64,000 nt of DNA, from positions 62,001-126,000 of the forward strand of contig CAIZZF010000013.1 of the NCBI GenBank assembly GCA_903937385.1, in the 5' to 3' direction. Positions 17,848-26,834 of this stretch are shown here, piece after piece (the stretch's first letter is position 1; each line of letters opens with the position of its first letter). Both the position numbers and the translations under genes were made by a program. A model generated the notes under the pieces. The model made no database searches. It saw nothing but the letters and a program-made list of their open reading frames with translations, and was not told the origin of the DNA. This DNA comes from an uncultured Holophagaceae bacterium (lineage in GTDB: Bacteria; Acidobacteriota; Holophagae; Holophagales; Holophagaceae).

Positions 17848-18951
17848 ATGTCTGAGCTGATGAAGACCCCTCTCAATGCAGCACACCGGGCGCTGAACGC
17901 CAAGATGGTGGACTTCGGGGGTTGGGACATGCCCGTGCAGTATCCGGCGGGCATCATCGCCGAGCATGAGGCGGTTCGCACCAAGGCCGGCCTCTTCGAC
18001 GTCAGCCACATGGGCGAGATCCGCGTGAAGGGACCCGGCGCCCTGGCGCTGGTGGAGCACCTCACGCCCAATGCTGTCTCCCAGCTGGTCCTCGGCCAGA
18101 TCCACTACACGGCCTTCCTCTACGAGAACGGCACCTTCGTGGACGACCTGCTGGTCTACCGCGAGGGCGAGGAGGAGTTCCTGCTGGTGGTGAACGCTGG
18201 CAATTCCGACAAGGACTTCGCCTGGGTCCAGCAGCATGCGGGCGGCTACGACTGCACCGTGGTGAACGAGAGTCCGGCCACGGGCCAGATCGCCCTGCAG
18301 GGGCCGCTGGCCCTGGGCATCCTGCAACCACTCACGCAGACGCCCCTGGCGCCCATCGGCTACTACCACTACACCCACGGCGAGGTCGCCGGGATCAAGT
18401 GCCTCATCAGCCGCACCGGCTACACCGGCGAGGACGGCTTCGAGCTCTACTGCGCCGCCGGGGACACGGAAGCTATCTGGAACGCCGTGATGGCGGCCGG
18501 CACCCCCCAGGGACTGCTGCCTGCGGGACTCGGCTGCCGCAACACCCTGCGCCTGGAGTGCAAGATGGCCCTCTACGGCCACGAGATCGACGACACCATC
18601 CAGGCCCTGGAAGCGGGCCTCGGCTGGATCGTCAAGCTGGACAAGGGCCCCTTCATCGGCCGCGAGGCCCTGCTCGCCGCCAAGGCGACTCCGTCCCTCC
18701 GCAAGCTGGTCGGCTTCAAGACCCTGGAGAAGCGGGACATCGCCCGGGACCACATGGCGGTGGTCCAGGACGGCCAGCCCATCGGCTTCGTCACCAGCGC
18801 GGCCCCCTCGCCCACCTGCGGCATCAACCTGGGCCTGGCCTACGTCCCCACGGCGCTGGCCAAGGTCGGTGGCAGCATCCAGATCGACATCCGGGGGCGC
18901 GCCGTCCCGGCCGAGATCATCCCCACGCCCTTCTACAAGCGACAGAAATAG
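17848..18951 (+). CDS. gcvT: Glycine cleavage system T protein (aminomethyltransferase)
   Basis: Transfers the methylene group from aminomethyl-lipoyl GcvH to tetrahydrofolate and releases ammonia. 367 residues. MVDFGGWDMPVQYP and FDVSHMGEI are hallmarks of the N-terminal folate-binding domain; LISRTGYTGEDGFELY and AGLGCRNTLRLE follow, and FVTSAAPSPTCGINLGLAYV ends the C-terminal barrel. ATG 17848 is six bases after AAGGAG. gcvH follows after 56 bases containing a CTATCAG-type repeat. gcvP and lpd are not in the window. I saw no glycine riboswitch upstream, and there is no room for one. Confidence 0.96.
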   Translation: MSELMKTPLNAAHRALNAKMVDFGGWDMPVQYPAGIIAEHEAVRTKAGLFDVSHMGEIRVKGPGALALVEHLTPNAVSQLVLGQIHYTAFLYENGTFVDDLLVYREGEEEFLLVVNAGNSDKDFAWVQQHAGGYDCTVVNESPATGQIALQGPLALGILQPLTQTPLAPIGYYHYTHGEVAGIKCLISRTGYTGEDGFELYCAAGDTEAIWNAVMAAGTPQGLLPAGLGCRNTLRLECKMALYGHEIDDTIQALEAGLGWIVKLDKGPFIGREALLAAKATPSLRKLVGFKTLEKRDIARDHMAVVQDGQPIGFVTSAAPSPTCGINLGLAYVPTALAKVGGSIQIDIRGRAVPAEIIPTPFYKRQK

Positions 18952-18956
18952 CTGTC

Positions 18957-18974
18957 GGCTATCAGCTATCAGCC
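18957..18974. repeat. CTATCAG-type direct repeat between gcvT and gcvH
   Basis: The short gap contains GGCTATCAGCTATCAGCC, a tandem CTATCAG unit. The first 17 bases recur exactly at 54459-54475, near the thiolase gene. It lies between the gcvT stop and the gcvH ribosome binding site. Confidence 0.6.
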
Positions 18975-19007
18975 AAACCAAGTCATCCCACCTTTTTTGG
19001 AGGTCCC

Positions 19008-19391
19008 ATGTTCCCGGCCGACCTGAAATACACCAAGGATCACGAGTGGCTCAAGCCTGCCGCCGATGGCACGGCCCTGGTGGGCATCACCAGCTACGCC
19101 CAGGACGCCCTGGGTGACGTGGTCTTCGTGGACCTGCCGGAAGTGGGCGCCACCTTCGGCCAGGGCGAGGAGTTCGGCACGGTGGAGTCCGTGAAGACGG
19201 TCTCCGAGCTGAACCTGCCGGCCGCGGGGGAAGTGCTGGAGGTCAATGGAACCCTGGCCGATCACCCGGAAGCCGTGAACGAGGACCCCTTCGGCCGCGG
19301 CTGGATGGTGAAGATCAAGCTGACCGGGGATCTGGCCGGCCTGCTGGACGCCCCCGCCTACGAGGCGCTGGTCAGCGCTGAAAGCCACTAG
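19008..19391 (+). CDS. gcvH: Glycine cleavage system H protein
   Basis: Lipoyl carrier protein of the glycine cleavage system, shuttling the aminomethyl intermediate between GcvP, GcvT and the lipoamide dehydrogenase. 127 residues, standard length. It begins YTKDHEWLKP; GITSYAQDALGDVVFVDLP is the conserved core. The lipoylated Lys lies in VESVKTVSEL. The C-terminal NEDPFGRGWMVKI is also typical. ATG 19008 follows GGAGG by four bases. Its stop codon shares one base with the GTG start of the next gene. Confidence 0.97.
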   Translation: MFPADLKYTKDHEWLKPAADGTALVGITSYAQDALGDVVFVDLPEVGATFGQGEEFGTVESVKTVSELNLPAAGEVLEVNGTLADHPEAVNEDPFGRGWMVKIKLTGDLAGLLDAPAYEALVSAESH

Positions 19392-21379
19392 TGCCGAGCC
19401 CGCTCCTGGCCGCCCTCCTCTGGGGGTCGGCGCTGGGCCAGGTTCCGGCGCCGCCTCCCCAGGCTCTTGCGGTCGCGCAGGTCGTGCCGGCGGTCGATTC
19501 CGACTCCACCCGGATCCTGCGCCTGCAGGCCCTGGTGGAGGCGGCGGAGCACGCGCTGGAGGCTGATGACGAGGATGCCGCCGCGGACCGTGCGGACGAG
19601 GCGGATGTCCTCACCGCGGACTGGCCGCTGGAACTCCTCAAGCTGCCCGAGGTCCAGGCGCTGCTGCAGCGCCTGAAGGACGTCCAGGACCAGGTGGGCG
19701 TCGAAGAAGCTGCAGAGACTGAGCCGGGCCTGAAGGCTCCCGAGGAGGTCGTGACCCTCAGCGGGGACGAGCTGCGGGCCGAGCAGGAGCGGGTGAAGGC
19801 CGCGGAGAAGGGGGCCACCTACGACTACCCCATCGACCTCAACGACCGGGTGCTCACCTGGGTGAGTCTGTTTACCACCACCAAGCGCGGCTTCATGGAG
19901 AACGCCCTGGGCCGGGCCTCGATGTACATGCCCATGATCCGACAGGTCTTCGCCGAGGAGGGCGTCCCCGCGGATCTGGCCTACCTGGCCGTCATCGAAT
20001 CGGGCTTCCGCAATGAGGCCAACAGCAAGGCCAAGGCCGTGGGCATGTGGCAGTTCATCCGCTCCACCGGCCGCATCTACGGCCTCAACGGCAATGCCTG
20101 GCTGGAGGAGCGCCGCGACCCCATCAAGGCCACCCGCGCGGCCGCGCGCTACCTCAAGCGCCTCTATCAGATCAGCGGCGACTGGTACCTGGCGGCCTCC
20201 AGCTACAACGCCGGCCCGCTCACCCTGGACCGCGCCATCCAGAACGTGGGCAGCCGGAACTTCTGGGACCTGGCCCGGTCCCGCTGGCTGCGGACCGAGA
20301 CCAAGAACTACATCCCCGAGCTCTGCGCGGCCATCCTCGTGGGCCGGAACCCCGAGCGCTACGGCCTGCGCATCGTGCCGCTCACGCCCTATTCCTACGA
20401 GACCGTCGCGGTGACGAGCATGACCAGCCTCACGGTGCTGGCCCGCTGCGCCGACACGGATGCCGCGACCCTGAAGGCCCTGAACCCGGAGCTGCTGCGG
20501 GGCTCGACCCCGCCCGGCAGCTATCTGCTGCGCGTCCCGCCGGGCCGGGCCATGGACTGCCTGCGGCAGCTGGCCCGCATGCCCGCCAACAAGCGCCTGG
20601 ACTTCCAGAACTACACCGTCCGCAAGGGCGACACCCTGGCGAAGGTGGCCAAGCGCTTCAAGGTCACCGAGGAGGATCTGCTCGTCGCGAACGACCTCAC
20701 GGCCAAGCAGTTCAAGCCTGGCAAGCGCCTCCTGGTGCCGCCCGCGCCCTCCCTGGCCCTGGATGATCGGGATCTCGCCGCCAAGAGCACGAAGCCCAAG
20801 TCGCTCGGCGATCAGCCCCTGCCACCGCTGCCCGTGGTGCCCCGGGAGCTTGCCCCAGGAGATGAGGGCGAGAAGCCGGCCCCTGAGTCCCGTCCGGTGA
20901 CCCCGGCCCGGGAGCTGCCGGTTCCAGCGCCGGCGTCGGCCGTTCCTGTGCGGGAGCGCACGCCCGCGGTTGAGCCTCCCGCCGCCACGCGCAAGCCCGA
21001 GCCAGCGGCGCCCAAGGCCAAGGCGCAAGCCGAGGCTCCCGCCACCGTGCGGGCCAAGCCCGGCGATACCCTGTCGAAGCTCGCCCGGACCTATGACCTG
21101 TCCCTCAGCGAGCTGTTGCGCCTGAATCCCGAAGCCGCGAAGGCCCTGCATCCCGGCGATGAGATCCGCCTGCCCGGCGGCGCGGCATCGGCCAAGGTGG
21201 CCCCGGCCAGGACCAAGGCCGCGCCAGCCCCCCCGGCCGCCGCGCATCGCGTGGTGAAGGGGGAGACCCTTGCGGCCATCGCCCGGAGATACGACGTCGA
21301 GCTCAGCGACCTCCGCACCTGGAACCACCTCAAGGGTGACCGGATCCGGGTGGGGCAGAAGCTGCGGGTCGCACCATAG
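19391..21379 (+). CDS. mltD: Membrane-bound lytic murein transglycosylase with three LysM domains (MltD-like)
   Basis: Cleaves peptidoglycan glycan strands in the periplasm. 662 residues: hydrophobic N-terminal export signal (about 1-17), a low-complexity acidic region, then an SLT domain at roughly 165-330. This contains the catalytic Glu in AVIESGFRNEA, then AVGMWQFI and SSYNAGP. Three LysM glycan-binding repeats lie at about 415-460, 555-600 and 615-662 (YTVRKGDTLAKVAKRF, AKPGDTLSKLARTY, HRVVKGETLAAIARRY). A Pro/Ala-rich spacer separates LysM 1 from 2. GTG 19391 overlaps the gcvH stop. Functionally unrelated to the glycine cleavage genes. Confidence 0.93.
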   Translation: MPSPLLAALLWGSALGQVPAPPPQALAVAQVVPAVDSDSTRILRLQALVEAAEHALEADDEDAAADRADEADVLTADWPLELLKLPEVQALLQRLKDVQDQVGVEEAAETEPGLKAPEEVVTLSGDELRAEQERVKAAEKGATYDYPIDLNDRVLTWVSLFTTTKRGFMENALGRASMYMPMIRQVFAEEGVPADLAYLAVIESGFRNEANSKAKAVGMWQFIRSTGRIYGLNGNAWLEERRDPIKATRAAARYLKRLYQISGDWYLAASSYNAGPLTLDRAIQNVGSRNFWDLARSRWLRTETKNYIPELCAAILVGRNPERYGLRIVPLTPYSYETVAVTSMTSLTVLARCADTDAATLKALNPELLRGSTPPGSYLLRVPPGRAMDCLRQLARMPANKRLDFQNYTVRKGDTLAKVAKRFKVTEEDLLVANDLTAKQFKPGKRLLVPPAPSLALDDRDLAAKSTKPKSLGDQPLPPLPVVPRELAPGDEGEKPAPESRPVTPARELPVPAPASAVPVRERTPAVEPPAATRKPEPAAPKAKAQAEAPATVRAKPGDTLSKLARTYDLSLSELLRLNPEAAKALHPGDEIRLPGGAASAKVAPARTKAAPAPPAAAHRVVKGETLAAIARRYDVELSDLRTWNHLKGDRIRVGQKLRVAP

Positions 21380-21430
21380 ATCTGTGCTTGCAGAGGCGCA
21401 GAGGGAGTGGGATACTGAGTCTTCCCGATT

Positions 21431-21506
<76 letters not shown>

Positions 21507-21510
21507 AACA

Positions 21511-21536
21511 GAAGGCCACCTCACGGTGGCCTTCTT
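21511..21536 (+). terminator. Terminator after tRNA-Ala
   Basis: A perfect 10-bp stem (21511-21520 with 21525-21534) closes a TCAC tetraloop. Only a short T-rich tail follows. It ends the tRNA transcript just before the ABC-F gene. Confidence 0.7.
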
Positions 21537-21553
21537 GCTGAAAGCCCTCCCCG

Positions 21554-23533
21554 ATGCTCGCCTCCCTCAATCATGTCGACCTGCGCTTCGGCCCCCAGGA
21601 GGTGCTGAAGGACGTGACCTGGGCCATCCAGGAGGGCGAGTGCTGGGGCGTCATCGGCCGCAACGGCGCCGGCAAGAGCACCGTCTTCAAGCTGCTGCTG
21701 GCCCAGCTGGAAGCAGATTCCGGCACCGTGGTGCGACCCACCCGGGAGCGGGGCATCCGCATGGGGCACTACGCCCAGGACCTGATCCCCGAGACCCAGG
21801 GCAGCGTGCTGGAGGAGGCCTTGGCGGCCTTCGGCGACGTGGAGCGCCTGCAGCACGAGATGCGCGAGCTGGAGCACCGCATGGGCGAGGCCGGCGGCGA
21901 CCTGACGGAGGTCATGGACCGCTACCAGACAGTGACGGAGGCCTTCGAGCACCTGGACGGCTTCAGCATCCGCGCCCGCGCCGAGAGCATCCTGCAGTCC
22001 CTGGGCTTCAGCGCCGAGGACTTCGAGCGCCCAGTGGAGACCCTCTCCGGCGGCCAGAAGAGCCGCGTGATGCTGGCCAAGGCTGTGCTCCAGGGGCAGG
22101 ACCTGCTGCTGCTGGACGAGCCCACCAACCACCTGGACCTGCCCAGCCTGCGCTGGCTGGAGGGCTTCATCCAGGACACGGATGCCACCGTGGCCGTCAT
22201 CAGCCACGACCGCTACTTCCTGGACAAGATCGCCACCGAGATCCTGGAACTCGAGGCGGGCCGCTCCCGGGTCTACGAGGGCAACTACTCCGAGTTCATG
22301 GAAAAGAAGGAACAGGAGCTGGAGCTGCAGGAACGCCACTACGAGCAGCAGCAGACCTACATCAAGAAGCAGGAAGAATACATCCGCCGCAACATCGCGG
22401 GCCAGAACACCAAGCAGGCCCGGGGACGGCGCACGCTCCTGGGACGCCTCGACCGGATTCAGAGCCCGCTCCGCGACCGCCGGAAGGTGAAGTTCAGCTT
22501 CCCCGAGACCCAGCGGGGCGGGGATGTGGCCCTGGTGCTGGAGAACGCCAGCGTGGGCTGGGACGGCAAGGCCCTGTTTGCCCCCCTGGAGCAGCTGCAG
22601 ATCAAGCGGGGCCAGAAGCTGGGCATCGTGGGTCTGAACGGCACCGGCAAGTCGACGATCCTCAAGGCCATCTCCGAGGAGATCCCCTTCATCACCGGCC
22701 AGGCCCGCCTGGGCAGCCAGGTGAAGCTGGGCTACTTCGACCAGCACCACCGGAACCTGGATCCGCGCAACACCGTGTTCCAGCAGATCCACGCGGTGAC
22801 GCCCAATGCGGTGAAGCAGGACATCCTGGGCTTCCTGGCGAAGTTCCAGTTCCGCGGCGACGAGGTGGACAAGCCTGTCACGGCCCTCTCTGGCGGCGAA
22901 CGGGCCCGACTCAGCATCGCCACCCTCATCCGCAACGGCGTGAACCTGCTGCTGCTGGACGAACCCACCAACCACATGGACATCCCCAGCATGGAGGCCA
23001 TGGAGGACACCATCCTCAGCTTCAGCGGCGCCGCCATCGTGGTGACCCATGACCGCTACCTGCTGGGCCGCGTGGCGGACTCGCTGCTGCGCATCCACGA
23101 GGGTCGCGCAGAGTATCGCGAGGGGAGTTACGAGGAGCACCAGGCCTGGGTGGACCTGGACCTGGGCAGCGAAGACGAGGTGGGCAGCCAGGAACCCGAA
23201 GCCCCGAAGAAGGCCGACAAGAAGCCCGAGCCGCCCCCGGCCAAGGCACCATCCCGGCCCCAGCCGACCCCCAAGCCCCACACCCCCATCGACAAGGACA
23301 AGCAGCGGTCCCTGAAGCGCGCCGAGCGCCTGGTGGCCGAGGCCGAGGCCAAGGTCGCGGCCCTGGAGGCCCAGCTCACGGAGCACCAGAAGGGGTTGGC
23401 CGCGATGGACCCCGCCGACTGGCAGGCCTTCAGCACCCGCCTGGACGAGCAGAAGGCCCTTGAGGCGGACCTGGCCTATGCCATGAGCGACTGGGAAGCT
23501 GCCCAGGGGGCCCTCGAAGAGCTCCAGCGGTAG
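21554..23533 (+). CDS. ABC-F family ATPase (Uup/YheS type)
   Basis: A 659-residue soluble protein with two ATP-binding cassettes and no membrane segments, the mark of ABC-F ribosome-associated factors. Cassette 1: Walker A GRNGAGKST, signature LSGGQKS, Walker B LLLLDEPTNHLD. An arm/linker rich in Gln and Glu follows (QEEYIRRN). Cassette 2: Walker A GLNGTGKST, signature LSGGERA, Walker B LLLLDEPTNHMD. A Pro/Lys-rich spacer and a C-terminal coiled coil (about 585-659) resemble Uup. Such proteins act on stalled or E-site-empty ribosomes; the exact subtype is not certain. Confidence 0.93.
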   Translation: MLASLNHVDLRFGPQEVLKDVTWAIQEGECWGVIGRNGAGKSTVFKLLLAQLEADSGTVVRPTRERGIRMGHYAQDLIPETQGSVLEEALAAFGDVERLQHEMRELEHRMGEAGGDLTEVMDRYQTVTEAFEHLDGFSIRARAESILQSLGFSAEDFERPVETLSGGQKSRVMLAKAVLQGQDLLLLDEPTNHLDLPSLRWLEGFIQDTDATVAVISHDRYFLDKIATEILELEAGRSRVYEGNYSEFMEKKEQELELQERHYEQQQTYIKKQEEYIRRNIAGQNTKQARGRRTLLGRLDRIQSPLRDRRKVKFSFPETQRGGDVALVLENASVGWDGKALFAPLEQLQIKRGQKLGIVGLNGTGKSTILKAISEEIPFITGQARLGSQVKLGYFDQHHRNLDPRNTVFQQIHAVTPNAVKQDILGFLAKFQFRGDEVDKPVTALSGGERARLSIATLIRNGVNLLLLDEPTNHMDIPSMEAMEDTILSFSGAAIVVTHDRYLLGRVADSLLRIHEGRAEYREGSYEEHQAWVDLDLGSEDEVGSQEPEAPKKADKKPEPPPAKAPSRPQPTPKPHTPIDKDKQRSLKRAERLVAEAEAKVAALEAQLTEHQKGLAAMDPADWQAFSTRLDEQKALEADLAYAMSDWEAAQGALEELQR

Positions 23534-23569
23534 GGCCGTTATCACCGTTCATCTTTGTTCACGACTGGT

Positions 23570-23583
23570 TTGACCTAGCTCAA
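23570..23583. promoter_or_regulatory. Possible Crp/Fnr-family operator upstream of the SDR gene
   Basis: TTGACCTAGCTCAA is a 14-base inverted repeat with TTGA/TCAA half-sites, the spacing used by Fnr/Dnr-type regulators. Its centre is about 58 bases before the SDR start. A single site found by eye; no -10 element stands out. Confidence 0.35.
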
Positions 23584-23635
23584 GGCGGCGCAGCCCAAAA
23601 AGGGTGCTAGGGTATTTGCGACCTGGGTGGTGACT

Positions 23636-24445
23636 ATGACCCAATTTTTCGACGCTCACGTTCTAATCACCGGCGCGGCCAGCGGCCTGGGGCGCCTCAT
23701 GGCCCTGGACGCCCTGCACCGGAAGGCCCGCGTCACCCTGCTGGACCTGGACCCAGAGGGGCTGGACCGGGTCTGTGCAGAGCTCCGCCTGCTCGGGGGC
23801 GATGTCGGCGCCTTCGTGGTGGACCTCGCCGACCGCGCGGCGTTGCAGGCCGTCTGTGCCCAGGTGCTGACCTCCCGGGGCGGCGTGGACATCCTCATCA
23901 ACAACGCCGGCATCGTGTCGGGCAAGCCCCTGCTGGAGACCAGCGATGAGGCCATCGAGCGCACCTTCCAGGTAAACACCCTGGCCCACTTCTGGACCGT
24001 GCGGGCGTTCCTCCCGGGCATGCTGGGCCGGGGCAGGGGGCACATCGTCACCGTGGCCTCCGTGGCGGGCCTGGCGGGCACCTCCCGGCTGAGCGACTAC
24101 TGCGCCACCAAATTCGCCGCCGTGGGCTTCGACGAGTCGCTGCGGGTGGAGCTTAAGCGGCTGGGCAGCCCAGTCAGGACCACCGTGGTCTGTCCCTACT
24201 TCATCGACACGGGCATGTTCGAAGGCGCCAGCACCCGCTTCCCCTGGCTGCTGCCCATCCTCCAGCCGGACTATGTCGTGCGCCGGATCATGAAGGCCAT
24301 CGAAGGGAATCACTCCCGGCTGATCCTCCCCCGCTTCATCCTGGCCCTGCCCGTGGCCCGCGTGCTGCCGCCCGTCCTCTTCGATGCCGTGCTGCGCATC
24401 CTGGGCGTGAACCGGAGCATGGACCACTTCCGTGGGAGGCACTGA
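23636..24445 (+). CDS. Short-chain dehydrogenase/reductase
   Basis: NAD(P)-dependent oxidoreductase of about 269 residues. Rossmann motif TGAASGLG near the N-terminus, NNAG, active-site Ser in TVASVAGLAG and the Tyr-x3-Lys pair in SDYCATKFAA. The C-terminal part (PYFIDTGMFEG, then a hydrophobic LPRFILALPVARVLPP segment) resembles retinol-dehydrogenase/17-beta-HSD-like SDRs that sit on membranes. The substrate cannot be told. ATG 23636 was preferred; an in-frame GTG at 23627 is possible. A palindromic possible Fnr-type site lies upstream. Confidence 0.85.
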   Translation: MTQFFDAHVLITGAASGLGRLMALDALHRKARVTLLDLDPEGLDRVCAELRLLGGDVGAFVVDLADRAALQAVCAQVLTSRGGVDILINNAGIVSGKPLLETSDEAIERTFQVNTLAHFWTVRAFLPGMLGRGRGHIVTVASVAGLAGTSRLSDYCATKFAAVGFDESLRVELKRLGSPVRTTVVCPYFIDTGMFEGASTRFPWLLPILQPDYVVRRIMKAIEGNHSRLILPRFILALPVARVLPPVLFDAVLRILGVNRSMDHFRGRH

Positions 24446-24472
24446 AGTGGATCTGAACTGAAAAAACGGAAC

Positions 24473-24582
24473 ACCGATGAACACCGATAACTGCTGATCA
24501 AAAGCTGATAAAAAACAACAACCTGTCTCTATGTATTTCATGCATTATCGGTGTTTATCAGCTTTTATCGGTGTTCATCGGT
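24473..24582. repeat. Long extragenic inverted repeat
   Basis: Arms ACCGATGAACACCGATAA (24473-24490) and its exact reverse complement (24565-24582) enclose a 74-base AT-rich loop. Further copies of the CACCGAT and AGCTGATAA words lie inside. It is much more AT-rich than the flanking genes. On the plus strand it ends near a run of seven T (24591-24597), so it may also end transcription of the convergent SDR and MoaD-like genes. Confidence 0.7.
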
Positions 24583-24620
24583 GGTAAGTCTTTTTTTGTT
24601 TCGAAATAGGTGCGCCAGCC

Positions 24621-24878
24621 CTAGCCCCCTGCGGCGGCTTTGAGGAAGCTCACGCGGTCGCCGTCCTGCAGGGGGGTGTCCTGGCTGCGGCTGGCGATCA
24701 CGCCGTTCACGACCAGGGCTGTCACCCGGGTCAGCTTGTCGAAGGTCGCGCCCTCGGTGCCGAAGCTGTCCCGGGTCGCCTGCAGCACCTGCCGGAGCGT
24801 GGGTGTGCCTTCCAGCTCGAGGCGGCGGACGCCCAGGGCCTTGGCCAGGTCGTAGGTCAGCTCGACGGTGATGCTCAT
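24621..24878 (-). CDS. MoaD/ThiS-family sulfur carrier protein
   Basis: An 85-residue beta-grasp protein ending in Gly-Gly (KAAAGG), the C-terminus that is adenylated and thiocarboxylated in MoaD and ThiS. VELTYDLAKALG starts the fold and LVVNGVIASRSQDTPLQDGDRVSFL is split between the conserved strands. The ATG overlaps the stop of the AOR gene by four bases. Small MoaD-like proteins are often encoded beside AOR-family tungstoenzymes and are thought to supply sulfur for pyranopterin cofactor synthesis. The role in this operon is inferred from that pattern. Confidence 0.85.
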   Translation of the reverse strand: MSITVELTYDLAKALGVRRLELEGTPTLRQVLQATRDSFGTEGATFDKLTRVTALVVNGVIASRSQDTPLQDGDRVSFLKAAAGG

Positions 24879-26758
24879 GTCCGTACCTTCAGGCGATCCA
24901 GGGTGCGCTGCAGCGGCACCCCGCGCGCGTCCCAGCCCCGGATCCGGTAGTAGGTCGGCAGCAGCTGATCGAGGGGATGGCCCGAGTCCAGGTGCGGGAA
25001 GGTGGACTCGTGCCGCATCCGGTGGGGCAGGGTGTCGTCGGCGCCGGTGAGTCCTTCGCGCAGGTTGTACATGCGCTCGAGGTTGAAGATCCGCTCCCCG
25101 ATCTCCTGCAGGTGCCCCGAGGTGAAGGTCTGGCCGGTGACGTAGGTGAGCCACTGCTCGAACCAGGTCAGGGGCCGCAGCTTGAGCTTCGTGATGAGGC
25201 GGTACATCGGGCCGCTGCGCTCGAAGAAATAGGTGATCGTGCGATACAGGCGGCTCTTGGGGTCCAGCTCGTGGACCTGCTTGGGGATCATGCCGTAGGT
25301 GGTGAAGATGCACAGCACCATGGAGTTGATGGCGCAGGCCAGGTTCTGCTGCACCACCGGAATCTCAGCCTTGAGGCGCAGGCTCTGGGGGTCGATGGTG
25401 AGGGGGCCCGTGGACTCGAAGTACATGCTCGCGCCTTGGACATGGCAGCCGCCCCGGCTGGTGGTGGCGTATTCGACGCCCTGGGCGTAGGAGCCCCGGG
25501 GGTCGTAGGCCGAGAGCTCCAGGCCCTTCACGTGCATGGCGAAGTCGGCGCCGCCGTGCCGCTCGCTCATGCGCTTCACGCCATCCGCCAGATCATTGCC
25601 CAGGCCCCGGCGGTGGGCAATGTCCCGGATCATGGCGCTGATCCCCGTGGCATCCCCGAAGGTCAGGCCGCTCTGGAGGAGGCTCTTTTCCTGCAGCTCC
25701 ATGGCGAAGCCCAGCGTCACACCAAGGCTGATGCTGTCCATGCCCAGGTCATCCGCCAGCTCGTTCCATTCGTTGACCCAGCGCAGGTCTGTGATCTCAA
25801 GATTCGGGCCCAGCAGGGCCGCGGTCTCGTATTCGGGACCCTTGACCCGGCCCACCCCTTCCACGGTCACTTCCCGCCCGCAGGCCACAGGGCAGTGGAT
25901 GCAGCTGGACTTCACCCCGACGAGGCCGTGGTCCTCGAGGTATTCGCCCGAGACATCCATGGCGTCCGGATGGTGCCCGAGCTTGAAGTTGCGGGTGGGG
26001 AGAATGTTGCGGGCATTGGTGGTGTTGACGATACCCATGGTGCCGTAGCGCCGGAGCTTCTCCCCCAGCACCGGGTGAGCCCGGAAGAGCTTTCGGAGCC
26101 ACTTGGTGTAGTCATTGAACTTTTCCGGGTCTTCCAGCTCCAGCTTGCGGGTGCCGGTCACGGAGACAGCTTTGAGGTGCTTGGAGCCCATCACAGCCCC
26201 CACGCCGGTGCGTCCGGCGATGCGCTCGTCCGAGACGATGCCCGCGTAGAGGACCAGGTTCTCCCCCGCGGGGCCGATGACCGCGTGGTTCCGCCCCTTG
26301 CCCAGCGCCGCCTGGGTGGCGCGGGCGCCCTGGCCCCAGAGGTCGCTGGCATCCAGGAACGTGACGCTGTCCCGGTCGCCGTCGATCTCCAGGCGCACCG
26401 GCGTGGCGGACTGGTTCCGCACGATCAGGATGTCGATGCCCGCCTTCTTGAGCCCGAAGGCGAAGGAGCCGCCGCAGGCGCCACTGCCGATGCCCCCGGT
26501 GAGGGGACTCTTGCAGATCACCGCAAACCGGTTGGACTGGGGCGCCAGGGAGCCGTTCAAGGGGCCCGTCGCGAAGATCAGCGGGTTCTCAGGCCCCAGC
26601 GGGTCGATGCCCGGCGGGGTCAGGTCATAGAGCAGCCGGGTGCCGTAGCCCTTCCCCCCCAGGTAGAGCCGGGCCGTGTCCTCGTCCAGGGGACGGAAGG
26701 CGAAGGACCGGTTGCCCAGGTCCACGTCCAGGATGCGACCGGCATAACCCTTGATCAC
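24875..26758 (-). CDS. Aldehyde:ferredoxin oxidoreductase family tungstoenzyme
   Basis: A 627-residue AOR-family enzyme expected to carry a tungsto-bispyranopterin and one 4Fe-4S cluster and to oxidise an aldehyde to an acid with ferredoxin. The N-terminal domain shows LGGKGYGTRLLYDL and FATGPLNGS. Cluster ligands are Cys286, Cys289 and Cys293 (CIHCPVAC) plus probably Cys483. GPEYET and DDLGMDSIS are pterin-binding signatures. The substrate is unknown (aldehyde, glyceraldehyde-3-phosphate or aromatic). Start GTG 26758 with GGAG eight bases upstream. It lies 76 bases after tnaA and overlaps the MoaD-like gene, suggesting one transcript. Confidence 0.93.
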   Translation of the reverse strand: MIKGYAGRILDVDLGNRSFAFRPLDEDTARLYLGGKGYGTRLLYDLTPPGIDPLGPENPLIFATGPLNGSLAPQSNRFAVICKSPLTGGIGSGACGGSFAFGLKKAGIDILIVRNQSATPVRLEIDGDRDSVTFLDASDLWGQGARATQAALGKGRNHAVIGPAGENLVLYAGIVSDERIAGRTGVGAVMGSKHLKAVSVTGTRKLELEDPEKFNDYTKWLRKLFRAHPVLGEKLRRYGTMGIVNTTNARNILPTRNFKLGHHPDAMDVSGEYLEDHGLVGVKSSCIHCPVACGREVTVEGVGRVKGPEYETAALLGPNLEITDLRWVNEWNELADDLGMDSISLGVTLGFAMELQEKSLLQSGLTFGDATGISAMIRDIAHRRGLGNDLADGVKRMSERHGGADFAMHVKGLELSAYDPRGSYAQGVEYATTSRGGCHVQGASMYFESTGPLTIDPQSLRLKAEIPVVQQNLACAINSMVLCIFTTYGMIPKQVHELDPKSRLYRTITYFFERSGPMYRLITKLKLRPLTWFEQWLTYVTGQTFTSGHLQEIGERIFNLERMYNLREGLTGADDTLPHRMRHESTFPHLDSGHPLDQLLPTYYRIRGWDARGVPLQRTLDRLKVRT

Positions 26759-26834
26759 GAGGAGGCTCCGGAAAGCGATGCCTCAGCCTACCCCCTCGGC
26801 TGCCGGAGGGGGTAACACCTTTCCAGCTGCTCGG

